Notes: generated by a model not told the origin, from the sequence alone. Positions 22,198 to 31,369 are shown, numbered from the stretch's first letter. The stretch is 64,000 nucleotides of DNA from Streptomyces klenkii (GCF_003626645.1 NZ_RBAM01000002.1:558001-622000), one strand, 5' to 3'. Translations and numbers: made by a program.

Positions 22198-24411
22198 ATG
22201 ACCTCACTCGCCCGGTGGTGCCTGCGCCGCCGCTCCGCCGTCATCGTGCTGTGGCTCGTCGCCCTCGCGGGCACCGCGGCCGCCGCCCTGCTCAGCGGCC
22301 CGGCCTACTCCAACGACTACGCCGTGCCCGGCACCGAGGCGGCCCGCGCGAGCGCCCTCCTCGACGCCGGTTTCCCCGGCCAGGGCGGCGACGACACCAT
22401 CGTCTGGCACACCGGCAGCGGCACCGTGCGCGCGGCCGCCGTCGAGCAGCGCATGACCGGAGTCCTGCACGAGGTCGCCGCGCTCCCCGGCGTCGAGGCG
22501 GTCAGCGGCCCGTACAGCGGCCCCGACGGCGCCACCCGGATCAGCCCCGACGGGCACACCGCGTACGCCTCCCTCACCTTCGCCGGCGACCCCGGCAAGG
22601 AGCTCGCCCGCAAGGTCGTCGACACGGCGCGCTCCGCGGCGGACGGCAACCTCCAGGTCGCCCTCGGCGGCACCGGCATCGCCGGCGCGGAGAGCAAGGG
22701 CGGGCACCTCAGCGAGCTCATCGGCATCGCCGTGGCCGCCGTCGTGCTCTTCGTCGTCTTCGGCTCGCTGGCCGCGAGCCTGCTGCCGATCGCCACGGCC
22801 CTCGTGAGCGTCGGCACCGCCGCCCTGGGCACCCAGCTGCTCGGCCACGTCATGAACGTCGCCGACTTCGCGCCCATGCTCGGCACCCTCATCGGCCTCG
22901 GCGTGGGCATCGACTACGCCCTGTTCATCGTCACCCGGCACCGCAAGGGCCTGCGGGCCGGCCTGCCCGTGGCCGTCGCGGCCGAACGGGCCGTGGCCAC
23001 CACCGGCCGCGCCGTCGTCTTCGCGGGCGGCACCGTGTGCGTCGCGCTGCTCGGCATGCTCATCCTGCGGCTGAGCTTCCTCAACGGCGTCGCCATCGCC
23101 GCCTCGCTCACCGTCGTCCTCACCGTCGCCGCGTCCGTCACCCTGCTGCCCGCGCTCCTCGGCGTCATCGGCGACCGCGCCCTCGGCCGCCGCGAGCGCC
23201 GCCGCCTCGCGGCCGGCGGTCCCCGCCCCGAGCAGCCCACCGGGCCGGCCGCCCGCTGGTCGGCGTTCGTCGAGCGCCACCCGAAGCTGCTGGGCGGCGT
23301 GGCGGCCGCCGTCATGATCGTCCTCGCGCTGCCCACGTTCTCCCTGCACCTGGGCACCTCCGACCAGGGCACCGGCCCGGCCACGGCCACGACCCGGCAG
23401 GCGTACGACATGCTCGGCCGCGGCTTCGGCCCCGGCGTCAACGGGCCCCTGACGCTCGTGGCCGGCCTGGACAGCGCCGCCGACCGGCTCGCCTTCACCA
23501 AGCTCCCGGAGGCCCTGCGGCACACCGAGGGCGTCGCCGCCGCCTCGCCCGCCGAGGTGAACACCAGCGGCGACACGGGCGTCATCAGCGTCGTCCCCAC
23601 CACGTCCCCGCAGTCGCGCGCCACCAGCGACCTCGTGGACCGGCTGCGCGGCACCGTGCTGCCCAAGGCGACCGCCGGCACCGGCGTGGACGTCCACGTG
23701 GGCGGCATGACCGCGAGCTACGACGACTTCGCCGCGATCATCCTCGGCAAGCTGCCGCTCTTCGTCGGCACCGTCGTCGGCCTGGGCTGCGTGCTGCTCC
23801 TCCTGGCCTTCCGCAGCATCGGCATCCCCCTCAAGGCCGCGGTCATGAACATCGCCGCCGTCGCCTCGTCCTTCGGTGTGGTCGTCGCGATGTTCCAGTG
23901 GGGCTGGGGCGCCGGGTTCCTCGGCCTCGGCGGCGCCGGGCCGATAGAGCCCTTCCTGCCCGTCGTCATGGTCTCCGTGCTCTTCGGGCTGTCCATGGAC
24001 TACCAGGTCTTCCTGGTCAGCCGGATGTACGAGGAGTGGCTGGCCACGCGCGACAACACCCGGGCCGTGCGCGTCGGCCTCGCCGAGACCAGCCGCGTCA
24101 TCAACTCCGCGGCGGTGATCATGATCTCGGTCTTCCTGGCCTTCGTGCTCAGCGGCGACCGCGTCATCGCGATGTTCGGCATCGGGCTCGCCGCGGCCGT
24201 CGCCCTCGACGCCTTCGTGCTGCGCACGCTGCTGGTGCCGGCCCTCATGCACATGCTGGGCGGCGCCAACTGGTGGCTGCCCGCGTGGCTGGAGCGCCGC
24301 CTGCCGCGGATCAGCATCGAGCCGCCGGAGCCGCTGGACGCGGAGCCGGAGCCGCTGCCGGAGCCCGTCGCGGTCAGTCCTCAGCGGAGCCTTGCCGGGG
24401 CGGGCGTATGA
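22198..24411 (+). CDS. MMPL/RND family transporter
   Basis: A 737-residue integral membrane protein with two repeats of one helix, an extracytoplasmic domain and five clustered helices. 'GLGVGIDYALFIVTRHRKGLRAG' near residue 232-254 and 'LFGLSMDYQVFLVSRMYEEW' near 595-614 carry the conserved Asp-Tyr pairs used for proton coupling in MMPL proteins. Such transporters export lipids or hydrophobic compounds across the membrane. The C-terminal tail is Glu/Pro-rich. The start at ATG 22198 gives 'MTSLARWCLRRRSAVIVLWLV', a classic start for this family. The 3' end overlaps the convergent small gene by 38 bp. Confidence 0.9.
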   Translation: MTSLARWCLRRRSAVIVLWLVALAGTAAAALLSGPAYSNDYAVPGTEAARASALLDAGFPGQGGDDTIVWHTGSGTVRAAAVEQRMTGVLHEVAALPGVEAVSGPYSGPDGATRISPDGHTAYASLTFAGDPGKELARKVVDTARSAADGNLQVALGGTGIAGAESKGGHLSELIGIAVAAVVLFVVFGSLAASLLPIATALVSVGTAALGTQLLGHVMNVADFAPMLGTLIGLGVGIDYALFIVTRHRKGLRAGLPVAVAAERAVATTGRAVVFAGGTVCVALLGMLILRLSFLNGVAIAASLTVVLTVAASVTLLPALLGVIGDRALGRRERRRLAAGGPRPEQPTGPAARWSAFVERHPKLLGGVAAAVMIVLALPTFSLHLGTSDQGTGPATATTRQAYDMLGRGFGPGVNGPLTLVAGLDSAADRLAFTKLPEALRHTEGVAAASPAEVNTSGDTGVISVVPTTSPQSRATSDLVDRLRGTVLPKATAGTGVDVHVGGMTASYDDFAAIILGKLPLFVGTVVGLGCVLLLLAFRSIGIPLKAAVMNIAAVASSFGVVVAMFQWGWGAGFLGLGGAGPIEPFLPVVMVSVLFGLSMDYQVFLVSRMYEEWLATRDNTRAVRVGLAETSRVINSAAVIMISVFLAFVLSGDRVIAMFGIGLAAAVALDAFVLRTLLVPALMHMLGGANWWLPAWLERRLPRISIEPPEPLDAEPEPLPEPVAVSPQRSLAGAGV

Positions 24412-24553
24412 GCACGCGGCCCGAGTCGAGGTCGACCGGGCCGCGGGCGGGGTCGGCGTCCCCGATGTCCTCACGGGTGAGCGCGAGGCGCTTCTCCTCG
24501 TCGTGAGCGTGCTTCCGGCCCGGTGCGAACACTTCCTCGAACACGTTGAACAT
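24374..24553 (-). CDS. Small DUF6191-type protein
   Basis: A 59-residue soluble protein, too short to be listed on its own by length filters. It begins 'MFNVFEEVFAPGRKHAHDEE' and continues 'LALTREDIGDADPARGP', 'DLDSGRVLIRPP', a pattern I recognise from short actinobacterial DUF6191 proteins. GGGAG stands six bases before the ATG on the minus strand. Its 3' end overlaps the end of the MMPL gene. No function is known for the family. Confidence 0.75.
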   Translation of the reverse strand: MFNVFEEVFAPGRKHAHDEEKRLALTREDIGDADPARGPVDLDSGRVLIRPPRQGSAED

Positions 24554-24639
24554 CTCAACTCCCGTCGCCGCGCTGTCCGTCCAGCATAGGCGGGCGGATG
24601 TACGGTCCACGGAAATCCGGCCGGATCGCCCCCGGTGCC

Positions 24640-25812
24640 TCAGCTCACCTCCAGGCGCAGGATGCGGTCGTCCTCCGCGCCCGGCTTCCCACGCCCGTCG
24701 GTGTTGCTCGTCGTCAGCCACAGCCCGCCGTCGTCCGTGGCGAGCACCGTGCGCAGCCGCCCGTACTCGCCCTTGAGGAACGCCTGCGGGGCGGCCACCG
24801 GCCTCGTGCCGTCCAGCGGGATCCGCCACAGGCGCTCGCCGCGCAGCCCCGCCATCCACAGCGAGCCCTTGGCGTACGCGAGGCCGCTGGGGGAGGCGTC
24901 GGAGGTCTTCCACTGCTCGACGGGGTCCGTGTAGCCGGACCGGCCCGCCTTGCCCTCGACGACGGGCCAGCCGTAGTTGCCGCCCGGCCGGATCAGGTTG
25001 AGCTCGTCCCAGGTGTCCTGGCCGAACTCCGAGGCCCACAGGCGCCCGCCCGCGTCCCACGCCAGGCCCTGCACGTTGCGGTGGCCGGAGGAGTAGACCA
25101 CCGAGTCCGCCTCGGGGTTGCCGTACGCGGGGCGCCCGTCCGGCGTCATGCGCAGGATCTTCCCCCCGAGCGACTTCCGGTCCTGGGCGGGGTCGCGCTG
25201 CCCGGCCTCGCCCGTGCCGGCGTAGAGCATCCGGTCCGGGCCGAAGGCGAGGCGCCCGCCGTTGTGGATCGTGCCCTTGGGGATGCCCCGGAGCACCGTG
25301 TCGGGCGCGCCCAGCCGCTGCCCCGCCGGCTTGCCCTCGTCGTAGCGCAGGCGCGCGATGCGGTTGTCCGAGTCGGTGGTGAAGTACGCGTACACCAGCC
25401 GGTCCGTGGCGAAGTCGGGCGAGACCGCGAGGCCCAGAAGGCCGCCCTCGCCGCCCTTGACGACGCCGGGCACCTCGCCGACCTCGGCCTGCGCGCCGTC
25501 CTTGGCGGCCACCCGGACGATCTTCCCCGTGTCGCGGGAGCCGACCAGCAGATCACCGCCGGGCAGCGCGGCGACGCCCCACGGCGTGCCGAGTTTCGTG
25601 GTGAGCGTCCGGACGACCTTGACCGAACCCGTGGCCGGCGCGGGGGAGGCCTGCGGCGCGCCCGAAGAGGCCCCGGCGCCGGGCGACTTGGCCGACGACC
25701 CTTGCCGTGGGCCCTCCCCGGGGAAGCCGTCCTCGCTGGAACAGCCGGCGAGCGCCAGGAGCGTGGCGGCGACCAGCGCGGCGGCGCCGGTACGGGCAGT
25801 ACGTCGTCGCAC
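24640..25812 (-). CDS. PQQ-dependent sugar dehydrogenase family lipoprotein
   Basis: A 390-residue lipoprotein with a lipobox 'LALAGC' at about residues 20-25, a Ser/Gly/Ala-rich spacer to about 75, then a six-bladed propeller of the soluble glucose/sorbosone dehydrogenase type. Family markers are 'LGTPWGVAALPGGDLLVGSRD', 'GGEGGLLGLAVSPDFATD', 'TIHNGGRLAFGPDRMLYAGTG', 'GHRNVQGLAW' and 'EFGQDTWDELN'. The conserved His in 'IHNGG' and Arg in 'GHRN' are at the cofactor/active-site face. GTG 25812 was chosen because GAGAGGA precedes it; the frame extends to 25887 without merit. Substrate and cofactor are not certain, since many actinobacterial members are uncharacterised. Confidence 0.87.
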   Translation of the reverse strand: MRRRTARTGAAALVAATLLALAGCSSEDGFPGEGPRQGSSAKSPGAGASSGAPQASPAPATGSVKVVRTLTTKLGTPWGVAALPGGDLLVGSRDTGKIVRVAAKDGAQAEVGEVPGVVKGGEGGLLGLAVSPDFATDRLVYAYFTTDSDNRIARLRYDEGKPAGQRLGAPDTVLRGIPKGTIHNGGRLAFGPDRMLYAGTGEAGQRDPAQDRKSLGGKILRMTPDGRPAYGNPEADSVVYSSGHRNVQGLAWDAGGRLWASEFGQDTWDELNLIRPGGNYGWPVVEGKAGRSGYTDPVEQWKTSDASPSGLAYAKGSLWMAGLRGERLWRIPLDGTRPVAAPQAFLKGEYGRLRTVLATDDGGLWLTTSNTDGRGKPGAEDDRILRLEVS

Positions 25813-25963
25813 GGTGCGGTTCCTCTCGCGGGGCGCGGCCTTGGCTATCGGCACTGTGCCATACGGGTGCCGCGGCGGCGGCCCCAAGACCGTGGCCGCG
25901 CAACTTCATGCCGCCGCCACGGCGGGAAACCACCGCGGCGAGAGCCCGGCGGAATGCGCGCCG

Positions 25964-26033
25964 CGCGCAACCCGTACGCCCGCAAGGGCCGGCCGGGCCG
26001 GCGGCGCGCACCGTGCGCAACCCGTACGCCCGC
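25964..26033 (+). repeat. 20-bp exact direct repeat, 50-bp period
   Basis: GCGCAACCCGTACGCCCGCA occurs at 25964-25983 and again at 26014-26033. It lies in the 241-bp gap between the aldo/keto reductase and sugar dehydrogenase genes (both minus strand). The remainder of the gap holds the dehydrogenase ribosome-binding site; no promoter is evident. Confidence 0.8.
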
Positions 26034-26053
26034 AGGGAACCGCCGGAAGGACC

Positions 26054-27046
26054 TCAGTACCACGACCCCAGCGCCCGCGGCAGCCCCGCGATTTCCGCGA
26101 AGTCCTCCGGTGTGAGCCGCAGCCGCGAGGCTGCGGCGTTCTGCACCGCCCACACCGGCTTCTTCGTGCCCGGCACGGGTATGACGTGCCGGCCCTGGGC
26201 CAGCACCCACGCCAGGGCGACCTGCGCGGCCGTCGCGTCGTGGCGCAGCGCGACCCGCCGCAGCCCCGCCACGATCGGCTGGTTGGCGGCCATCATCTCC
26301 GCGGTGAAGCGCGGGTGGCGGGCCCGCAGGTCCTCCGGTTCGAAGCCCTGCCCGGGCGTCAGCGTGCCGCTGAGGAAACCGTTCCCCAGGGGCATGGCGG
26401 CCAGCAGGCCGACCCCGCGGGAGGCGCACCACGGCACCAGCGCATCGAGCGCGTCCCTGGACCACACCGACAACTCCGCCTGCACACAGCTCACCGGGAA
26501 CACCTGCTGCACCCGTTCGAGCTGCCCTATCGTCGCGTCGTACAGCCCGGCGCGCGACCTGCGGCGCGTACGGGCGCCGATCGCGCACCAGCCGAGCGCC
26601 CGCACCTTGCCCGCGGAGACCAGCTCCGCCATCGCCCCCCAGGTCTCCTCGACCGGCACTTCGGGGTCCGGCCGGTGCAGCTGGTAGACGTCGATGACGT
26701 CGGTCTGGAGCCGGCGCAGGGAGGCGTCGCACGCGCGCTTGACGTACCCCGGGCGGCCGTTGGCGACGACGTGGCTGTCGCCCACCAGCAGCCCGCACTT
26801 GGTCGACACGAACGCTTCGGACCGCCTCTCCCGCAGCACCCGGCCCACCAGCAACTCGTTGGTGAACGGCCCGTACATGTCGGCGGTGTCCAGCAGGGAC
26901 GTTCCTGCATCGAGCGCCGCGTGCACCGTGCGCAGCGCGGTCTCCCCGCTCTGCTGGGAGGCGGTGTATCCCCAGTGCATGGGCATGCACCCCAGGCCGA
27001 TCGCGCCCGCTTCGAGCGCCGTCGCACCGATATTCCTGCGCTCCAC
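26054..27046 (-). CDS. Aldo/keto reductase
   Basis: A 330-residue NADPH-dependent (beta/alpha)8 oxidoreductase. The tetrad is visible: Asp and Tyr in 'LLDTADMYG' (about 51-59), Lys in 'VSTKCGL' (about 83) and His in 'YQLHRPDPEVP' (about 124). The NADP-binding end has 'VIPVPGTKKP' near 290. It starts with GTG at 27046, with GGGAGGGG eight bases upstream. It is divergent from a 2-hydroxyacid dehydrogenase gene across a 74-bp gap. The physiological substrate is unknown. Confidence 0.9.
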   Translation of the reverse strand: MERRNIGATALEAGAIGLGCMPMHWGYTASQQSGETALRTVHAALDAGTSLLDTADMYGPFTNELLVGRVLRERRSEAFVSTKCGLLVGDSHVVANGRPGYVKRACDASLRRLQTDVIDVYQLHRPDPEVPVEETWGAMAELVSAGKVRALGWCAIGARTRRRSRAGLYDATIGQLERVQQVFPVSCVQAELSVWSRDALDALVPWCASRGVGLLAAMPLGNGFLSGTLTPGQGFEPEDLRARHPRFTAEMMAANQPIVAGLRRVALRHDATAAQVALAWVLAQGRHVIPVPGTKKPVWAVQNAAASRLRLTPEDFAEIAGLPRALGSWY

Positions 27047-27108
27047 CGGCCGTACCCCTCCCGTTCCTCGCCCCCAAAGCTAACCTCTGCCGCCCCGGCC
27101 CGATCGCA

Positions 27109-27114
27109 TAGCCT
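27109..27114 (+). promoter_or_regulatory. Candidate -10 element (TAGCCT) of a leaderless transcript
   Basis: TAGCCT ends six bases before ATG 27121 and there is no Shine-Dalgarno sequence between them. Confidence 0.5.
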
Positions 27115-27120
27115 CCAGGC

Positions 27121-28083
27121 ATGAGTGCAGATGACAGCGGTTCCGCCCGCCCCCTGGTCTGGCTGCCCTTCCCCGCCGAGCGGATCGAGGGGCTGCCGGA
27201 CACCCTCGACTACGCCTTCTGGGACGGCGGTCCGGACTACCCCACCGACCCGGCGCGCTGCGACTTCTACGCCGTCCCCTACGTCACCGACCCCGAGCCG
27301 TGCACCCGGCCGCTGGCCGCCATGACGCGCGTACGGGTCGTGCAGGCGCTCACCGCGGGCGTGGACCACCTGCTGCCCGCCGTGGAACACCTGCCGAAGG
27401 GCGCCGTGCTGTGCAACGCCCGCGGGCTGCACGACGCGAGCACCGCCGAGCTGGCCCTGGCCCTCACGCTGGCCTCGCTGCGCGACATCCCCGGCTTCGT
27501 GCGCGCGCAGGACGCGGGGGAGTGGCGGCAGGGCTTCCGGCCGGCGCTGGCCGACAAGTCGGTGCTCATTGTGGGTTACGGTTCGATCGGCAGCGCCATC
27601 GAGGACCGGCTCGCGCCCTTCGAGTGCGCGCGGGTCACACGCGTCGCGCGCTCCGCGCGGGAGGCCGCGCGCGGTCCCGTGCACCCGATCGCCGCCCTGC
27701 CCGGCTTGCTCCCCGACGCCGACGTGGTGGTGCTCGCCGCACCGCTGACCGAGGAGACCCGCGGGCTCGTCAACGCCGGTTTCCTGGCGAGGATGAAGGA
27801 CGGCGCGCTGCTGGTGAACGTCGCGCGCGGTCCCATCGTGGACACCAAGGCCCTTCTGGCCGAACTGGACGCAGGTCGGCTGCGTGCCGCCCTGGACGTC
27901 ACGGACCCCGAACCGCTGCCGCCGGGCCACCCGCTGTGGAGCGCTCCGGGGGTGCTCATCACCCCCCATGTGGGTGGCCCCTCTTCGGCCTTCCTACCGC
28001 GCGCCGAGCGGCTGCTCCGCGATCAGCTGACCAGATTCGCTCTGGACGCCCCACTGCAAAATGTCGTAGTCGCCGCCCGCTAG
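27121..28083 (+). CDS. D-isomer-specific 2-hydroxyacid dehydrogenase
   Basis: A 320-residue NAD(P)-dependent dehydrogenase. The Rossmann motif 'GYGSIG' is near residue 151. The catalytic Arg is in 'LVNVARGPIVDTKAL', the Glu in 'ALDVTDPEPLPPGHP' and the His in 'LITPHVGG' near 282. It is a relative of glyoxylate/hydroxypyruvate reductases; the exact 2-oxo acid cannot be told from sequence. It lacks the ACT domains seen in serA further along. It appears to be transcribed alone from a leaderless promoter. Confidence 0.9.
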   Translation: MSADDSGSARPLVWLPFPAERIEGLPDTLDYAFWDGGPDYPTDPARCDFYAVPYVTDPEPCTRPLAAMTRVRVVQALTAGVDHLLPAVEHLPKGAVLCNARGLHDASTAELALALTLASLRDIPGFVRAQDAGEWRQGFRPALADKSVLIVGYGSIGSAIEDRLAPFECARVTRVARSAREAARGPVHPIAALPGLLPDADVVVLAAPLTEETRGLVNAGFLARMKDGALLVNVARGPIVDTKALLAELDAGRLRAALDVTDPEPLPPGHPLWSAPGVLITPHVGGPSSAFLPRAERLLRDQLTRFALDAPLQNVVVAAR

Positions 28084-28097
28084 TTACCACGTAGAGG

Positions 28098-28175
28098 TAC
28101 CGTTCGACTGCACTCAGTGTCCATAACCCCGTGGCTGATTACGCTATGTATATGAGCTATGTCCCTGAGTGACGA
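28098..28175 (+). promoter_or_regulatory. Upstream region of the second c-di-GMP gene
   Basis: This stretch is locally A/T-rich and contains the palindrome CACTCAGTG (28111-28119) and AGTGAC (28169-28174), and possible -10 hexamers TAACCC and TACGCT. BldD controls several Streptomyces c-di-GMP genes, but I cannot show a proper BldD box here. Confidence 0.3.
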
Positions 28176-28270
28176 GTCTGGTGTATCGTCCGGACGGGGG
28201 CTGCGGCGTGCACGGGAACTGCCGCAGCGAGGACCGGAACTCGAGGGGGGCGACGGGCGATGCACGGCCA

Positions 28271-31200
28271 ATGGACGATCAACCCGACGCGGCTCACGCA
28301 CCGACCACGACCGCGCGGTGCCCGGCACCGCGCATCTCGCCCGCACCGCGCGGCGGCTCTGCTCCTGCGGCGTCCACGGCTCCCGCTGCTGCGGACGGCG
28401 GCGCGGTGAGCGCCCCAGGAGCGGCCCTGACCCGCCCGTCCGGCGGCTCGGGCCCGGTCTCCCAGCTCCTCCTGGCCGTCGTCTGCGGCGGCTATGCCAC
28501 CGGCGCGGCCTTCGGCTGGGGATCGAGCGAGCTCGCCTCCGCCATGGGCGACTTCGGCCTCGGCGGGGCCGCCGTGCTCGCCGCCGTCTCCTGCTTCTGG
28601 TACGGGCGCACGCACCGCACGCGGTTCCGCCTCGCGTGGTTCCTCTTCGCGGCGTCCTCCGCCATGGCAGGCCTGGGCAACGTTGTCTGGGGCTGGTACG
28701 AGGTCGTCCTCGACGCCCGCGTCCCGACGCCCTCCGTCGCCGACTTCTGCTTCCTGCTCTTCGCGCCGCCGGCCATCATCGGCCTGCTGGTCCTCGCCCG
28801 CCGCCCCGTCACCCGGGCCGGCTGGGTGTGCCTGGCCCTCGACGCCTGGCTCACCGGCGGCTCGCTGCTCACGCTCTCCTGGAGCCTGGCGCTCGCGCAC
28901 ACCGCCCACTTCGAGGGCGAGAGCGTCGCCCACGCCGCGCTCTCCCTGGCCTATCCGCTGCTGGACATCGCCCTGGTGTCCATGGTGCTGGCGCTGCACT
29001 TCCGGCGCTCCACGGCCAACCGCTCGGCCATCAACACCGCCATCGCGGCCCTCGCCCTGACGGTCCTGTGCGACGCCCTGTTCACCTCACCGCTCCTGCG
29101 CTCGCACTACCGCTCGGGCCAGATCCTCGACGCAGGCTGGTTCGCGGGCTACATGCTCATGGCGTACGCCCCCTGGGTCGCCCGCGAGGAGGGTGACGAG
29201 GCCCCGGCCCGGCACCCGCACCACCCCAGCCGCCCCATCGCCGGCTCCCTCGCGGCCCTCACGCCGTACCTGGCCGCCGCGGTGTGCACCCTGGGCATCC
29301 TCTACAACGTCCTGGACGGCCACCAGGTCGACAAAGTCGTCCTGTTCACCGGCTGCACGGTCGTCCTGGCCCTGGTCATCCGCCAGGGCATCATGCTGCT
29401 GGACAACATCTCCCTCACCCAGGAACTGGCCCAGAAGGAGAACCACTTCCGCTCCCTCGTCCAGGGCTCCAGCGACGTCATCATGATCGCCGCGCCCACG
29501 GGCATACTGCGCTACGTCAGCCCGGCCGCCGCCGGGGTCTACGGCCGCGAGGCCGAGGACCTCGTCGGCTCCGAACTGGCCTCGCTGATCCACCCGGAGG
29601 ACCTCGGCAGAGTCGTCCACGAGGTGCGCCGCTTCCTCGCCGCGCCGCCCGCCGAGGAGCCCACCACCCGCATCGAATGCCGCTTCCGCTCGGGCGGCGG
29701 CGAGTGGCTCAACGTGGAGTCCACCGTCAACCGCCACCACGGCGGCCTGATCTTCAACAGCCGCGACGTCACCGAGCGCGTCCGCCTGCAAGCCCAGCTC
29801 CAGCACACCGCCGAGCACGACCCGCTCACCGACCTGCCCAACCGCGCCCTGTTCACCAAGCGCGTCCAGCAGGCCCTCACCGGCCGCAGAGCGACCGACG
29901 CGGGCACCGCCGTGCTCTTCATCGATCTCGACGGCTTCAAGGCGGTGAACGACAGCGTCGGCCACCAAGCGGGCGACGAGCTGCTCGTCCAGGCGGCCCG
30001 TCGCCTCCAGGACTCCGTCCGCGCGGGGGACTCCACGGCCCGCTTCGGAGGCGACGAGTTCGCGGCGCTCATCATCGGCGACGGCACCCGCGACCCGGCC
30101 GCCCGCGAGTACCGCATCCACGAGATCGCCGACCGGCTGCGGGTCACCCTCTCCCAGCCCTACCGCGTGGAAGGAGGCACCGAGGTCCGCGTCGCCGCCA
30201 GCATCGGCGTGGCCTTCGCCGAGCCCGGCATCACCCCGGGCGAGCTGATGCGCAACGCCGACCTCGCGATGTACCGCGCCAAGCAGGCCGGCAAGGGCCG
30301 CGTCGAGCTCTACGCACCGCAGATGCAGGCCGACGTGGTCCGCCGCGCCGAGCTCGCCACCCGGCTGCGCACCGCCTTGCACGAAGGCGAGTTCGCCCTG
30401 CTCCACCAGCCCGTCGTGGACCTGGGCACGGGCATGGTCACCGCGGTCGCCGCACAGCCCCGCTGGCGCTCCGCCCAGGGAATACTGTTCACCCCTGCGG
30501 AGTATCTCCGCGTGGCCGAGAACGACCGGGGGGACGAGGCCGCCCGCATCGCCGAGCTCGGCCGCTGGACGGTGGAGAAGGCCGTCGAGCAGGCCGCCCA
30601 GCGCTGCCGCGCGGGCCACGCCGTCCCGGTGTACGTCCGGCTGTCCGCCGCCCGGCTGATGGACAGGTCGCTGCCCGCCAAGAACCTGGAGGGGCTGCTG
30701 ATCCGGCACGGGCTGCCCTCCGGGGCGCTCGTCCTGGAGCTGTCCGGAAGCGACCCCCGGGTGCCGCTCGACGAGCTGGAGCGGCGGCTCGCCGCCCTCC
30801 GCCGGATGGGCGTGCGCATCGCCCTCGACGGCTTCGGCAGCGGCTATGCCGCGATCAGCGCCCTGCGCCGGCTGCCCATCGACACCCTCAAGCTCGACCG
30901 GGGGCTGGTCGACGGCGTCGTGGAGTCCGCCCGGCTGCACAAGATCACCGCCGGGCTGCTGAGGATCGCCACCGACCTGGGCATGCAGTCCGTGGCGGAC
31001 GGCGTCGACGTCCCCGAGCAGGCGCTCGCCCTGCGCGCCATGGGCTGCACCCACGCGGTGGGCGCCGCCTTCTCCGGCCCGCTCGACGAGCACCGGCTGC
31101 GGCACGCGCTGGGCCTCGGGGCGTATCCCGTGCCGAGCCCGTCCGTGGATGGCGCAAATGCATGGGCCTGTGGCGGCGCTCTGCCCGCAGGGGCAGTACC

Positions 31201-31294
31201 GTCCGGTACGCGATCGGGGTCCGCGGGGGGCGCCGGATCGCTGGCCCATGCTCCATTGCGCTCAAATAATGAGACGCCCGTCCCACCCACTTGA
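28271..31294 (+). CDS. Membrane PAS-GGDEF-EAL protein, probable diguanylate cyclase with inactive EAL domain
   Basis: About 1,007 residues: a Pro/Ala-rich start, some nine to ten membrane helices (about 60-380), a PAS domain (about 390-505), GGDEF (about 515-670) and an EAL-like domain (about 685-925). The GGDEF motif is intact (about 593-597) and an RxxD inhibitory site ('RAGD') sits five residues before it. In the EAL domain the key motif reads 'AVAAQPRW', the LEITE motif reads 'LELSGS', and DDFGTG reads 'LDGFGSG', so three catalytic positions are lost. It should therefore make, not degrade, c-di-GMP. The position before ilvB suggests an S. coelicolor c-di-GMP gene I remember as cdgC, but I am not certain. 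GTG 28169 is an alternative start, but the first 34 codons have poor third-position bias. Confidence 0.85.
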   Translation: MDDQPDAAHAPTTTARCPAPRISPAPRGGSAPAASTAPAAADGGAVSAPGAALTRPSGGSGPVSQLLLAVVCGGYATGAAFGWGSSELASAMGDFGLGGAAVLAAVSCFWYGRTHRTRFRLAWFLFAASSAMAGLGNVVWGWYEVVLDARVPTPSVADFCFLLFAPPAIIGLLVLARRPVTRAGWVCLALDAWLTGGSLLTLSWSLALAHTAHFEGESVAHAALSLAYPLLDIALVSMVLALHFRRSTANRSAINTAIAALALTVLCDALFTSPLLRSHYRSGQILDAGWFAGYMLMAYAPWVAREEGDEAPARHPHHPSRPIAGSLAALTPYLAAAVCTLGILYNVLDGHQVDKVVLFTGCTVVLALVIRQGIMLLDNISLTQELAQKENHFRSLVQGSSDVIMIAAPTGILRYVSPAAAGVYGREAEDLVGSELASLIHPEDLGRVVHEVRRFLAAPPAEEPTTRIECRFRSGGGEWLNVESTVNRHHGGLIFNSRDVTERVRLQAQLQHTAEHDPLTDLPNRALFTKRVQQALTGRRATDAGTAVLFIDLDGFKAVNDSVGHQAGDELLVQAARRLQDSVRAGDSTARFGGDEFAALIIGDGTRDPAAREYRIHEIADRLRVTLSQPYRVEGGTEVRVAASIGVAFAEPGITPGELMRNADLAMYRAKQAGKGRVELYAPQMQADVVRRAELATRLRTALHEGEFALLHQPVVDLGTGMVTAVAAQPRWRSAQGILFTPAEYLRVAENDRGDEAARIAELGRWTVEKAVEQAAQRCRAGHAVPVYVRLSAARLMDRSLPAKNLEGLLIRHGLPSGALVLELSGSDPRVPLDELERRLAALRRMGVRIALDGFGSGYAAISALRRLPIDTLKLDRGLVDGVVESARLHKITAGLLRIATDLGMQSVADGVDVPEQALALRAMGCTHAVGAAFSGPLDEHRLRHALGLGAYPVPSPSVDGANAWACGGALPAGAVPSGTRSGSAGGAGSLAHAPLRSNNETPVPPT

Positions 31295-31327
31295 CACTCC
31301 GCTGGTGGCGGGTGGAGGGTCGGTCCC

Positions 31328-31369
31328 ATGCGCACCCGAATTCTCGTACTTGGACAGCGCGTCGGATGA
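31328..31369 (+). CDS. ilvB leader peptide (13 aa, Ile-Leu-Val-Leu codons)
   Basis: The ORF encodes MRTRILVLGQRVG and then TGA. GGAGGG lies eight bases before its ATG. Four consecutive control codons, ATT-CTC-GTA-CTT, include three codons rarely used in Streptomyces; a further Val codon follows. A 5-bp hairpin (GCAGG 31371-31375 with CCTGC 31388-31392) starts two bases after the stop, and a U-tract terminator follows. Leader peptides of this kind upstream of ilvB have been described for actinobacteria. It should make ilvBN transcription depend on charged Ile, Leu and Val tRNAs. A TTGACA at 31291-31296 may be the -35 box, but no good -10 is visible. Confidence 0.88.
   Translation: MRTRILVLGQRVG

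Noticed and set aside
28168..28175. BldD box at the second c-di-GMP gene
   Set aside because: AGTGAC is present but I see no properly placed inverted half-site, so I do not call it.
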